Source: an uncultured Candidatus Saccharibacteria bacterium
GTDB taxonomy: Bacteria; Patescibacteriota; Saccharimonadia; CAILAD01; GCA-016700035
DNA length: 7,332 bases
Direction: 5' to 3'
Assembly: GCA_937996675.1 (NCBI GenBank)
Contig: CALKUN010000087.1
Location: forward strand, 1 to 7,332
The position numbers and the translations under genes are program-made. A model generated the notes under the pieces. That model was not told where the DNA came from. It saw nothing but the letters and a program-made list of their open reading frames with translations, and searched no databases. Shown piece after piece: positions 1-4,465 of this stretch. The stretch's first letter is position 1. Each line of letters starts with the position of its first letter.

Positions 1-162
1 CCCTTGGGATACCGCGGTAGCTCGATCATCTCGCGTGCTCCCAGGCTCCCAAAAACGGATTCATTGATCAAATGGCTTCTGAGCAAAAAGCAACCACGTG
101 AAAGTAGTACTTCCACTACGCGAGGTAAAGGTCGGCTCGTCCCGCTCCTTTTTCGACCGAGG
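1..162. other. left-edge stretch with no assignable gene
   Basis: No convincing coding region is seen. A plus-strand frame is open from the left edge to a TGA at 65-67 and could be the last residues of a gene entering from the left. A minus-strand frame starting ATG at 30-28 (MIELPRYPK) could be the start of a gene leaving the window. Neither has a TATA element or enough length to judge. The stretch is rich in runs of five A or T (51-55, 86-90, 148-153), shorter versions of the T6 signal found after other genes. Confidence 0.3.
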
Positions 163-170
163 CAAAAAAG
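163..170 (-). terminator. CTTTTTTG transcript-end motif after gene 179-688
   Basis: On the minus strand CTTTTTTG begins 8 bases after the TAA stop of the 179-688 gene. It is one of six identical octamers in the window, each downstream of a stop codon in the sense direction. The end-of-transcript role is inferred from position and repetition; no GC-rich stem precedes it as in a bacterial intrinsic terminator. Confidence 0.5.
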
Positions 171-178
171 TGACCGCG

Positions 179-688
179 TTAGCCGAGGTAGAGGTCGAGC
201 TCATCACGCGTGAGGGCCATCTCCCACTCGGAGAAGTGGGCCATGAGGAAGCCTCGGTGCATAATGGCATCGTCACTGGTTGCTCTTAGGACAGCGCGCT
301 TGGCCTTGCGCAAGCGCTCGACGTTGTCGTGGGGGTTGAGCGGATGTGAGCGACTGTAGAAGGGACCCACGATAAGCACAGCGGCTTCGCGGAGGCTCTT
401 GATCGTGGCTGGGGAGCCGACGCAGCGCAAGTAATCGAGGCCCATTTCAACCCGTTTCATGAACTCGTAAGAACCCGTAGCAAAGCGGCCGTGAAGGAAC
501 GCGTCCAGCTCAGGGAGCCGCGCGGCAAGGTGGTCGAACTGCTCCTCGAACGAGGCGTCGAAGCCGAGATTCAGCGTCGAGCGGAGGTGCCCGGCGAGCG
601 CCTCGGTCAGGGTGAGGACAGTGCTTGTGTTCCATTGGACGGGGAGGCCGAGGGCCTTGGCTTCGTCGTACAGCTGCTTGCGGCTCAT
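179..688 (-). CDS. hypothetical protein, possible SAP-like N-terminus
   Basis: A 169-residue protein I do not recognise as a whole. Residues 2-34 (SRKQLYDEAKALGLPV..., then an LTLTEAL helix) resemble the helix-turn-helix layout of SAP or HeH DNA-binding domains. This is weak evidence, since the link between the helices lacks a clear SAP signature. The rest is predicted mostly helical, with acidic and basic patches and the stretch KSLREAAVLIVGPFYSRSH at 97-115; no signal peptide or clear membrane segment. The frame continues upstream to an ATG at 793, but I chose the ATG at 688-686 because the TATA element at 710-713 lies 21 bases before it, as for other genes here, and the SAP-like segment starts there. 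A CTTTTTTG motif follows the stop by 8 bases. Confidence 0.75.
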   Translation of the reverse strand: MSRKQLYDEAKALGLPVQWNTSTVLTLTEALAGHLRSTLNLGFDASFEEQFDHLAARLPELDAFLHGRFATGSYEFMKRVEMGLDYLRCVGSPATIKSLREAAVLIVGPFYSRSHPLNPHDNVERLRKAKRAVLRATSDDAIMHRGFLMAHFSEWEMALTRDELDLYLG

Positions 689-707
689 TGTGTCTTGGCT
701 TGTCAGT

Positions 708-715
708 GCTATATC
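708..715 (-). promoter_or_regulatory. TATA element of gene 179-688
   Basis: On the minus strand the sequence is GATATAGC, fitting the [AG]TATAG[CA] pattern shared by most genes in the window. The tetramer ends 21 bases before the ATG at 688, one of the longer spacings seen here. Promoter function is inferred. Confidence 0.6.
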
Positions 716-742
716 ACTCTCAGCACTTCTTAATGGATCGCC

Positions 743-780
743 AACTGGTGCCTTCCGCAGGTGAACCTCGGCCACCAGTT
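743..780. repeat. inverted repeat between two minus-strand genes
   Basis: Arms AACTGGTG (743-750) and CACCAGTT (773-780) are perfectly complementary over 8 bases and enclose a 22-base loop. The repeat abuts the T6 motif at 781-788 on its downstream side in the minus direction and lies before the promoter of the next gene. It could be a 3'-end hairpin, a protein-binding site or chance. The element is clearly visible; its role is unknown. Confidence 0.4.
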
Positions 781-788
781 CAAAAAAG
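781..788 (-). terminator. CTTTTTTG transcript-end motif after gene 799-1077
   Basis: On the minus strand CTTTTTTG begins 10 bases after the TAA stop of the 799-1077 gene and is followed directly by the 743-780 inverted repeat. It is one of six identical octamers, all placed after stop codons in the sense direction; the role is inferred. Confidence 0.5.
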
Positions 789-798
789 CGCACCGTGC

Positions 799-1077
799 TT
801 ACGCGCCGCTAAGGGCCTCTGCGCTGCCACTGCGAACAAGCGGGTAGACGTCGCCAGTGCGGGGGTGTTCGAAGGCGCGGTCCTCGGCTACGGCGGCGTA
901 GCGGGCCATCTGGGCGGCTGCCTTACGAGCTCGGCGGGCCTCGGTGGCGCGGGCGATGGCGGCCTTGCCCAGCTCGGATTCGCGATAGCGCTGCTGCGCG
1001 GCGTGCTGGATGGCGCGGCCCTTCTCGGATTCGCGGTAGCGCTGTTGCGCGGCTAGTTGGGCGGGTGTCTTGGGCAT
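799..1077 (-). CDS. small basic protein with RYRESEKGR repeats
   Basis: A 92-residue, strongly basic and alanine-rich protein. Two tandem 17-residue units are visible, AAQQRYRESEKGRAIQH (9-25) and AAQQRYRESELGKAAIA (26-42), then an Arg/Ala-rich helix (43-58) and a variable tail. The DNA under the units is a direct repeat (973-1002 and 1024-1053, 51-base period, two mismatches over 30 bases), so the second unit is a fairly recent duplication. The same motif, with the same TP-x-Q-x-A lead-in, recurs in the protein at 2808-3065, so the two are paralogues. An ATG at 1116 is in frame, but I chose the one at 1077 because the TATA element at 1090-1093 would otherwise be inside the gene. A nucleic-acid-binding role is inferred from charge and repeats; I recall similar repeats only in uncharacterised viral and phage proteins. 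Confidence 0.75.
   Translation of the reverse strand: MPKTPAQLAAQQRYRESEKGRAIQHAAQQRYRESELGKAAIARATEARRARKAAAQMARYAAVAEDRAFEHPRTGDVYPLVRSGSAEALSGA
973..1053 (-). repeat. 51-base tandem repeat inside gene 799-1077
   Basis: Positions 973-1002 and 1024-1053 match at 28 of 30 bases with a 51-base period. They encode the two RYRESE(K/L)G(R/K) units of the small basic protein. Both differences are single-base changes that keep the encoded Tyr-Arg and Gln-Gln residues. Confidence 0.85.
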
Positions 1078-1087
1078 CGCGGTGTGG

Positions 1088-1096
1088 TCTATATGC
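1088..1096 (-). promoter_or_regulatory. TATA element of gene 799-1077
   Basis: On the minus strand the sequence is GCATATAGA, ending 10 to 12 bases before the ATG at 1077. The octamer GCATATAG is identical to that before the GIY-YIG gene. It directly follows the TGA stop (1099-1097) of the small ORF at 1097-1270. Promoter function is inferred. Confidence 0.65.
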
Positions 1097-1270
1097 TCAG
1101 AGATCACAATAAGCATGTAGGAGAGTGACTGTCTCCGGGCTGATGCTACTCTCCATCACCTTGGCCGCCTGCTTGCGCGCCGTGCGTCGATAGCAGAGCA
1201 GGTTGCGCAGCCAAGCCACGCAGGCTGAGCTCGTGAGGTCAGACGCGACGCAATCGCGGTGTTTCGGCAT
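1097..1270 (-). CDS. possible 57-residue small protein
   Basis: An ATG-to-TGA frame of 57 codons, starting MPKHRDCVAS and ending LLHAYCDL, fills the gap between the 799-1077 gene and the packaging ATPase. Support: its stop abuts the next promoter exactly, most third positions are G or C as in the neighbours, and the TATA element at 1291-1294 lies 20 bases before its ATG. Doubts: read in this direction the element is CTATACT rather than the TATAG form, the protein matches nothing I know, and a competing frame runs through part of it. The middle is basic (RNLLCYRRTARKQAAK), suggesting an amphipathic helix. An imperfect alternative is that the gap is a structured or regulatory spacer: arms GGAGAGT (1120-1126) and ACTCTCC (1148-1154) are complementary. 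Confidence 0.4.
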   Translation of the reverse strand: MPKHRDCVASDLTSSACVAWLRNLLCYRRTARKQAAKVMESSISPETVTLLHAYCDL

Positions 1271-1283
1271 AAGGTCCGCGGGC

Positions 1284-1296
1284 CGTCTAGTATAGA
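1284..1296. promoter_or_regulatory. TATA element of packaging ATPase gene, possibly bidirectional
   Basis: The plus strand reads CGTCTAGTATAGA, a 13-mer found again, in sense orientation, before the minus gene starting at 2833. TCTA and TAGA form a small inverted repeat around GTA. The TATA ends 11 bases before the ATPase ATG at 1306 and 20 bases from the small ORF start at 1270 on the other strand. The match to [AG]TATAG[CA] favours the plus direction. Confidence 0.65.
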
Positions 1297-1305
1297 TACG
1301 GCAGC

Positions 1306-2067
1306 ATGGACCAAGTGACGCCCGAGCAAATGAAGCGGCATCTGAGGGTGCCCGGCACGTACCTGATCGCGGGAATGAGTAACAGCGGCAAGACGGTGGG
1401 CACGAAGAAGCTTCTACAGCTTATGCCTGAGCGCTTCGACCGTATCGTCGTGTTTAGCCAGACGGCGCGCATGACCCACGACTGGGACTCGGTCACCGCC
1501 TACATCTACGACGAGCCCGACTACGCGCTCGTGGCCAAGATCCAGACCTTTCTCGAGGACCGCAAGGCCAACTCGCGCCCGGGCCAGCGCCTACTTCAAG
1601 TGGCGTTTGTGTTTGACGACTGCGCGGGCGTGCTGGAGACGCAGGAGCGCACGCACCCCATGAACCGGCTCGTGACCATGTCGCGCCACTTCGGGATCAG
1701 CCTCTTCTTCCTCGTACAGGCCATGACCCAGATCAGCCCCGTGATCCGCAAGAACGCCCACTACGTCGTGGTGACCAAGGTGCACGGTACCGACTACGAC
1801 CTACTCTACAGCCTGCAGACGCACTACGACAACAAAAAAGACTTCATCACCGCGCTACGGGCCAGTATGAAGGACTACAATCTCATCGTGTTCAACATGG
1901 ATTGTTACACGGAGAAGCCCGTGATGGTGCTGAGCGGCCGGTACAAGTTGAGGGCCAGGCAAGACCCGTCTTGCCTTACAGATCCTCAAAGCCAGACAGA
2001 GCCCCAGGATCGAGCTGACGCTTGCTCACTTCCAGAAGCAGCCGCTGGCCACGATTGCGATTTGTGA
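1306..2067 (+). CDS. A32-like DNA-packaging ATPase
   Basis: A 253-residue P-loop ATPase of the FtsK/HerA superfamily, most like the A32-type genome-packaging ATPases of eukaryotic DNA viruses (NCLDVs, virophages, polinton-like viruses), which drive DNA into preformed capsids. Walker A is GMSNSGKT at residues 23-30. Walker B is the hydrophobic strand VAFVFDDC at 99-106, with Asp104 and Asp105. A sensor-like Gln138 sits in FLVQAM, and Arg148 in PVIRKNAHY is a candidate arginine finger. The length is normal for a minimal A32 core. The last ~45 residues (after MVLSGRYK) look unconserved, and the 3' end overlaps the convergent gene 1976-2833 by 92 bases. The start is fixed by the TATA element 11 bases upstream. 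Eleven of 13 lysines use AAG; the only two AAA codons make up the antisense T6 motif at 1833-1840. The family assignment is firm; the exact virus lineage is not. Confidence 0.9.
   Translation: MDQVTPEQMKRHLRVPGTYLIAGMSNSGKTVGTKKLLQLMPERFDRIVVFSQTARMTHDWDSVTAYIYDEPDYALVAKIQTFLEDRKANSRPGQRLLQVAFVFDDCAGVLETQERTHPMNRLVTMSRHFGISLFFLVQAMTQISPVIRKNAHYVVVTKVHGTDYDLLYSLQTHYDNKKDFITALRASMKDYNLIVFNMDCYTEKPVMVLSGRYKLRARQDPSCLTDPQSQTEPQDRADACSLPEAAAGHDCDL
1833..1840 (-). terminator. CTTTTTTG motif for gene 1976-2833, inside the ATPase gene
   Basis: On the minus strand CTTTTTTG lies about 135 bases past the stop of the 1976-2833 gene, antisense to the ATPase. In the ATPase it encodes Asn-Lys-Lys-Asp with AAA AAA, the only AAA lysine codons in that gene, which suggests the T6 run is kept for the opposite strand. 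Confidence 0.4.
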
Positions 2068-2833
2068 CGAGCACCAGCTTCTGCAAGAGCGCGACCGCCA
2101 AACGTGCCTCGGGTGCCATCGCCTTGCTACTGGCCCAGTACTTGATCTCGATCTCTCGGATGCTGTCCTTGATGGCTTGGTCCTGCTCACACTCGAGAGC
2201 GAAGCCCTTGAGGTCGGCCCACCCGAACTGCTTCGTGCACAGGTTCTCAATGCTGCACAGAACCGTACTGAAGACGATCCCGAGCATGCTCGTCATGTTT
2301 TTGTTCTGCACCTTGGCTGAGCACTCTTCCAGTACCACCCGCAGCTTCTCGACGCTCTTCTTGTGGAGGTTGGCGGGGAAGGTGATCTTCTCATCGAGCC
2401 ACGGCCACGTGCTGCGGTAGGCGGCGATCCTGTCGAGCAGCTCGCGCTTCTCATCGTCCTCGCTCTTGGGTGCCTTGCCACCACTACCGAACCAGCTCGA
2501 GCTAGTCTTCGACTGACCGCTGCTCCCCTCACCCCAGCCGTCGTCGCTCTTGTTAGAGCTTGTAGGAGGAACCTCGGGTTCCGCCAGAGCATGTTCGGAA
2601 ACCGTTGGTTTCCGTTGTACTAGCTCGTGCTTGAGCTGCTCAATGGCGATCTCGTCCGCTTGACGGGGCGCGGCTCGTGAGGGAACCGCCTGTTCGCGCT
2701 CCTCGTCGAGCTCGAGCTCGTACTGCACGGTGGGGACTGTTAGTTCTCGGGTGGTTTGGAGCGCTGGCATCAAGTCATCGAGCTGCTCCATGTCGTCTAG
2801 ATAGTCACTACTGTCCTGGAACTGGATCGACAT
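1976..2833 (-). CDS. hypothetical protein, disordered N-half and helical C-domain
   Basis: A 285-residue protein with two parts. Residues 1-128 are acidic, Ser/Gly/Pro-rich and probably disordered, with a short amphipathic helix around 60-74 and a Ser/Trp/Gly stretch at 95-120. Residues 129-265 form a compact, mostly helical domain: a first helix ELLDRIAAYR, then KKSVEKLRVVLEECSAKVQ, NMTSMLGIVFSTVLCSIENL, and a last helix PEARLAVALLQKLVLVTN. That order (short helix, LHxKSxEKL helix, hydrophobic helix, PExRL helix) resembles uncharacterised proteins I recall from large eukaryotic DNA viruses; this is memory, not a search. A virion or packaging-related role is only a guess from the neighbouring ATPase, with which it shares a 13-base promoter element. 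The start is ATG at 2833, 7 bases from the TATA; its 5' end overlaps the end of gene 2808-3065 by 26 bases. It is convergent with the ATPase. Confidence 0.8.
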   Translation of the reverse strand: MSIQFQDSSDYLDDMEQLDDLMPALQTTRELTVPTVQYELELDEEREQAVPSRAAPRQADEIAIEQLKHELVQRKPTVSEHALAEPEVPPTSSNKSDDGWGEGSSGQSKTSSSWFGSGGKAPKSEDDEKRELLDRIAAYRSTWPWLDEKITFPANLHKKSVEKLRVVLEECSAKVQNKNMTSMLGIVFSTVLCSIENLCTKQFGWADLKGFALECEQDQAIKDSIREIEIKYWASSKAMAPEARLAVALLQKLVLVTNRNRGQRLLLEVSKRQLDPGALSGFEDL

Positions 2834-3065
2834 TCTCGTCTATACTAGACGCGTCATGGACCAAGATCGTCGGACGCGAGGCCTCGTCCAGCAGCTGCCT
2901 TTCTCGCGCTTGCTGCCGCCACCGCCGCTTACTCTCCCGCATAGCCTCGCGGCCCGCGGGTGACGCCCGGTACTTGGCCGTAGCGCGTCGGTAGGCCTCG
3001 CGCCCCTTCTCTGATTGTTGGTATCGCTGACACGCGACTTGTTGTGGTGTCCGGCCGGGTTGCAT
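2808..3065 (-). CDS. small basic KGR-repeat protein, paralogue of 799-1077
   Basis: An 85-residue, Arg-rich protein. Residues 6-24 (TPQQVACQRYQQSEKGREA) match the opening of the 799-1077 protein (TPAQLAAQQRYRESEKGRA), and a degenerate second unit follows, AKYRASPAGREAMRES at 30-45, then a basic helix KRRWRQQARERQ (46-57). The acidic tail (58-85) is unlike the paralogue's. The core motif R-Y-x-x-S-E-K-G-R is shared, suggesting a common ligand, probably nucleic acid (inferred). It is divergent from the Rep gene with 20 bases between start codons, sharing one TATATA element only 4 bases from its own ATG; no other Met is available before residue 42. No T6 motif lies close after its stop; its last 26 bases overlap the start of gene 1976-2833, so the two may end at the same site (1833-1840). 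Confidence 0.75.
   Translation of the reverse strand: MQPGRTPQQVACQRYQQSEKGREAYRRATAKYRASPAGREAMRESKRRWRQQARERQLLDEASRPTILVHDASSIDENVDPVPGQ
2839..2851 (-). promoter_or_regulatory. TATA element of gene 1976-2833
   Basis: On the minus strand the sequence is CGTCTAGTATAGA, identical over 13 bases to the element before the ATPase gene. The box ends 7 bases before the ATG at 2833 and lies inside the 3' coding end of gene 2808-3065. Confidence 0.65.
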
Positions 3066-3077
3066 GCTGTATATAGC
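3066..3077. promoter_or_regulatory. shared TATATA element between divergent genes
   Basis: The sequence GCTGTATATAGC is nearly palindromic. It sits in the 20-base gap between the start codons at 3065 (minus) and 3086 (plus), 4 bases from the first and 10 from the second. Reading toward the Rep gene it matches [AG]TATAG[CA] (ATATAGC); the other way it reads ATATACA. Confidence 0.65.
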
Positions 3078-3085
3078 TACGGAAA

Positions 3086-3595
3086 ATGACGGCCCCCGGA
3101 CGACGAGCGTACAGTAACTGGTTCATCACCATTAGCACGAACCAGCGCTACAGCGACTACGACAGTGCCAAGCCCCTCCTTCGCGCTCTGCAACGGGCCA
3201 TCAAAGACGTGTTTGAGCACTTGAGCGATTACGTCGAGTTCAGGACACCGGGGCACAGCTGGACACCCGAGTACATCACCAGCGTGCGCGTCAAGCAGGG
3301 AGTCGAGTTCAGCCCCGTCCGCGGCCAGCCCCACGTGCACTTCCTCATCGCCATCCAGCACCGCAGCCGCATTCACCTCGACTACGCCAAGATCCAAAAA
3401 AGCGTACGCGAGAGCCTCGCGGCGGACTGCCCCGATTGCTTCAGCGTCACGCGCGAAGTCGACGGCCACACGGTGCGTGAGCCTAAAAATCTCTACTTCT
3501 TTAGCAGACTCTACAGGGACGCAGCCGCCAACTACGACGCCTACGTGGATAAAGACCGTGGCCAGCGCGAGACTCTTGGCGCCTCGTCCGTTTAG
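3086..3595 (+). CDS. HUH-type Rep endonuclease, stand-alone
   Basis: A 169-residue protein with the three motifs of rolling-circle replication initiators of the HUH class, in the right order. Motif I is WFITIST (12-18). Motif II is PHVHFLI (82-88), where His83-Val84-His85 would bind the metal. Motif III is AYVDKD (152-157), where Tyr153 is the likely nucleophile and Lys156 the conserved lysine, as in CRESS-DNA virus and geminivirus Reps (YxxK). These proteins nick single-stranded DNA at an origin and stay joined to its 5' end through the tyrosine. There is no helicase domain: the protein ends 13 residues after motif III. A CPDC pair (115-118) is also present. The start at 3086 is set by the TATA element 10 bases upstream. 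The stop overlaps that of the convergent gene 3592-4422 by 3 bases, and a 10-base palindrome GACGATCGTC follows at 3598-3607. A diverged relaxase or transposase-type HUH protein is the main alternative. Confidence 0.75.
   Translation: MTAPGRRAYSNWFITISTNQRYSDYDSAKPLLRALQRAIKDVFEHLSDYVEFRTPGHSWTPEYITSVRVKQGVEFSPVRGQPHVHFLIAIQHRSRIHLDYAKIQKSVRESLAADCPDCFSVTREVDGHTVREPKNLYFFSRLYRDAAANYDAYVDKDRGQRETLGASSV
3395..3402 (-). terminator. CTTTTTTG motif for gene 3592-4422, inside the Rep gene
   Basis: On the minus strand CTTTTTTG lies about 190 bases past the stop of gene 3592-4422, antisense to the Rep gene, where it encodes Gln-Lys-Ser. It is the next T6 run after that stop. The long distance makes the assignment weaker than for the motifs close to stops. 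Confidence 0.35.
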
Positions 3596-4422
3596 ACGAC
3601 GATCGTCTTCACGCCGGAATCCGCATTGAGGCGCTTGCGCTCCTCCGAGGACAGTTCGCTCACGACTGGCGACTTTTTTGCTTCTTCCTCTTGCTCTTTC
3701 ACTGGCTCGGCTGATTGGTCTTTGACTGGTTCGGGCACTGGGGCTTCATCCTCCTGCAGGCTGCTGCTAGACGAGCTCGACGAGCTGGAGAGACCATCGC
3801 CATTAGACGAGCTCGACGCGACGTCCGCGGCCTGCTTGATGGCCTCTTCGATGATCTCGATCTCGATGGGGGTGGCGAGGATGCACTTCTTGTCCTTCTT
3901 AGCCTTCTTAAGCTGGCGCTTGCACTCCTTCTTGAACTCCTTGTCGCTGAGCTTCAGGGGCATGACGATCTTGGCGTAGAGAGGTAGCTCCTGCTTCTGG
4001 CCTTCGACCTCCACCGTTTGCGTGCAGTCGCAGCGTAGGAAGAACACGCAGGCCTCCTTCTTGATGGGGTACGTAACGGCTGCGCCCACGCCAAAGCCAG
4101 CTCCCACGCCGAGCCCAGCGGCGCCGAGGCCGGTCTTGCCCTTGACGAGGAAGCCGGCGCCGATCAATACGCTGAGCAGTCCAGCTCCTCCGAGCGAGGC
4201 GGACATCGTGTAGCTGTCCACTCGCACCTTACCGATCTTCGGCAGTCTTCCGGCCTTGTACTCGGTCAGCGCGGCTTCGATAGTGTCATGCTCGCTCTTG
4301 ACGAGCTTTTTGATAGTCTTGCGAGCACCCTCCAGGCTCTTGATTGCGTCTACTCCGGGCTTATCGGAGTCCACGGGTTGTTCAAGCATGCTTGAACTGA
4401 CAGGCTCTTGCTCGCTGCTCAT
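3592..4422 (-). CDS. glycine-rich probable membrane protein
   Basis: A 276-residue protein of unknown function. Residues 1-70 are polar, with a charged helix around 26-57. Residues 73-120 form a long hydrophobic, glycine-rich segment (GLLSVLIGAGFLV, a KGK turn, then LGAAGLGVGAGFGVGAAV) that looks like a pair of membrane-spanning helices or a fusion-peptide-like hairpin. A small domain with Cys124, Cys131 and Cys133 follows, then a Lys-rich stretch (160-180), an acidic helix (185-200), a run of ten serines (212-221) and a Pro/Glu/Lys-rich disordered tail. The serines use mixed TCN and AGC codons, but a 15-base direct repeat underlies two Ser stretches (3768-3782, 3804-3818), so slippage or local duplication made part of it. 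A virion membrane protein is the best guess; no signal peptide precedes the hydrophobic part. The start at 4422 lies 7 bases from a TATA element. Its stop overlaps that of the Rep gene. Confidence 0.8.
   Translation of the reverse strand: MSSEQEPVSSSMLEQPVDSDKPGVDAIKSLEGARKTIKKLVKSEHDTIEAALTEYKAGRLPKIGKVRVDSYTMSASLGGAGLLSVLIGAGFLVKGKTGLGAAGLGVGAGFGVGAAVTYPIKKEACVFFLRCDCTQTVEVEGQKQELPLYAKIVMPLKLSDKEFKKECKRQLKKAKKDKKCILATPIEIEIIEEAIKQAADVASSSSNGDGLSSSSSSSSSSLQEDEAPVPEPVKDQSAEPVKEQEEEAKKSPVVSELSSEERKRLNADSGVKTIVV
3673..3680 (+). terminator. CTTTTTTG motif for the Rep gene, inside gene 3592-4422
   Basis: The only plus-strand CTTTTTTG in the window, 78 bases past the stop of the plus-strand Rep gene and within the coding region of the convergent gene, where it encodes Ala-Lys-Lys-Ser. 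Its orientation matches the Rep transcript. Confidence 0.45.
3768..3818 (-). repeat. 15-base direct repeat in poly-serine coding region
   Basis: TAGACGAGCTCGACG occurs at 3768-3782 and again at 3804-3818, 36 bases apart. Both copies encode serine stretches of the 3592-4422 protein (the ten-serine run and the SSSSN before it). Confidence 0.8.
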
Positions 4423-4424
4423 AC

Positions 4425-4437
4425 CGGGCTATACTAC
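4425..4437 (-). promoter_or_regulatory. TATA element of gene 3592-4422
   Basis: On the minus strand GTAGTATAGC ends 7 bases before the ATG at 4422; TAGTATAG is shared with the elements of the ATPase gene and gene 1976-2833. CCGGG (4425-4429) and CCCGG (4438-4442) flank the box as a 5-base inverted repeat. Confidence 0.6.
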
Positions 4438-4443
4438 CCCCGG

Positions 4444-4451
4444 CAAAAAAG
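4444..4451 (-). terminator. CTTTTTTG transcript-end motif after gene 4466-4990
   Basis: On the minus strand CTTTTTTG begins 14 bases after the TAG stop of the GIY-YIG gene and just before the next promoter. Gene 5022-5999, upstream on the same strand, has no T6 run of its own and may share this end. Confidence 0.5.
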
Positions 4452-4465
4452 GACCCTAGCGTGCA

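Noticed and set aside
223..240. Hairpin CCCACT/AGTGGG
   Set aside because: Lies within the coding end of the 179-688 gene, 6-base stem only, with no partner elsewhere; likely chance.
689..793. In-frame N-terminal extension of the 179-688 gene to ATG 793
   Set aside because: It would place the TATA element and the 743-780 inverted repeat inside the coding region; the same argument rejects extensions to 1116 and 6050.
1078..1305. tRNA or other RNA gene in the gap upstream of the ATPase
   Set aside because: No cloverleaf, A-box or B-box pattern could be made out on either strand; the protein frame explains the stretch better.
2022..2420. Plus-strand open frame of 132 codons
   Set aside because: Antisense to the 1976-2833 gene, no TATA element, and a Ser/Arg/Phe-rich composition typical of a shadow frame.
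2856..2963. Plus-strand ATG frame MDQDRRTRG... (35 codons) with the same MDQ start and a TATA as the ATPase gene
   Set aside because: It is antisense to the repeat protein at 2808-3065, is Pro/Leu-rich low-complexity, and the TATA matches the consensus better toward the minus gene at 2833.
3077..3469. Minus-strand open frame of 130 codons opposite the Rep gene
   Set aside because: The plus strand encodes clear HUH motifs with a promoter; the minus frame has Ala/Val/Asp-rich shadow composition and no TATA at its start.
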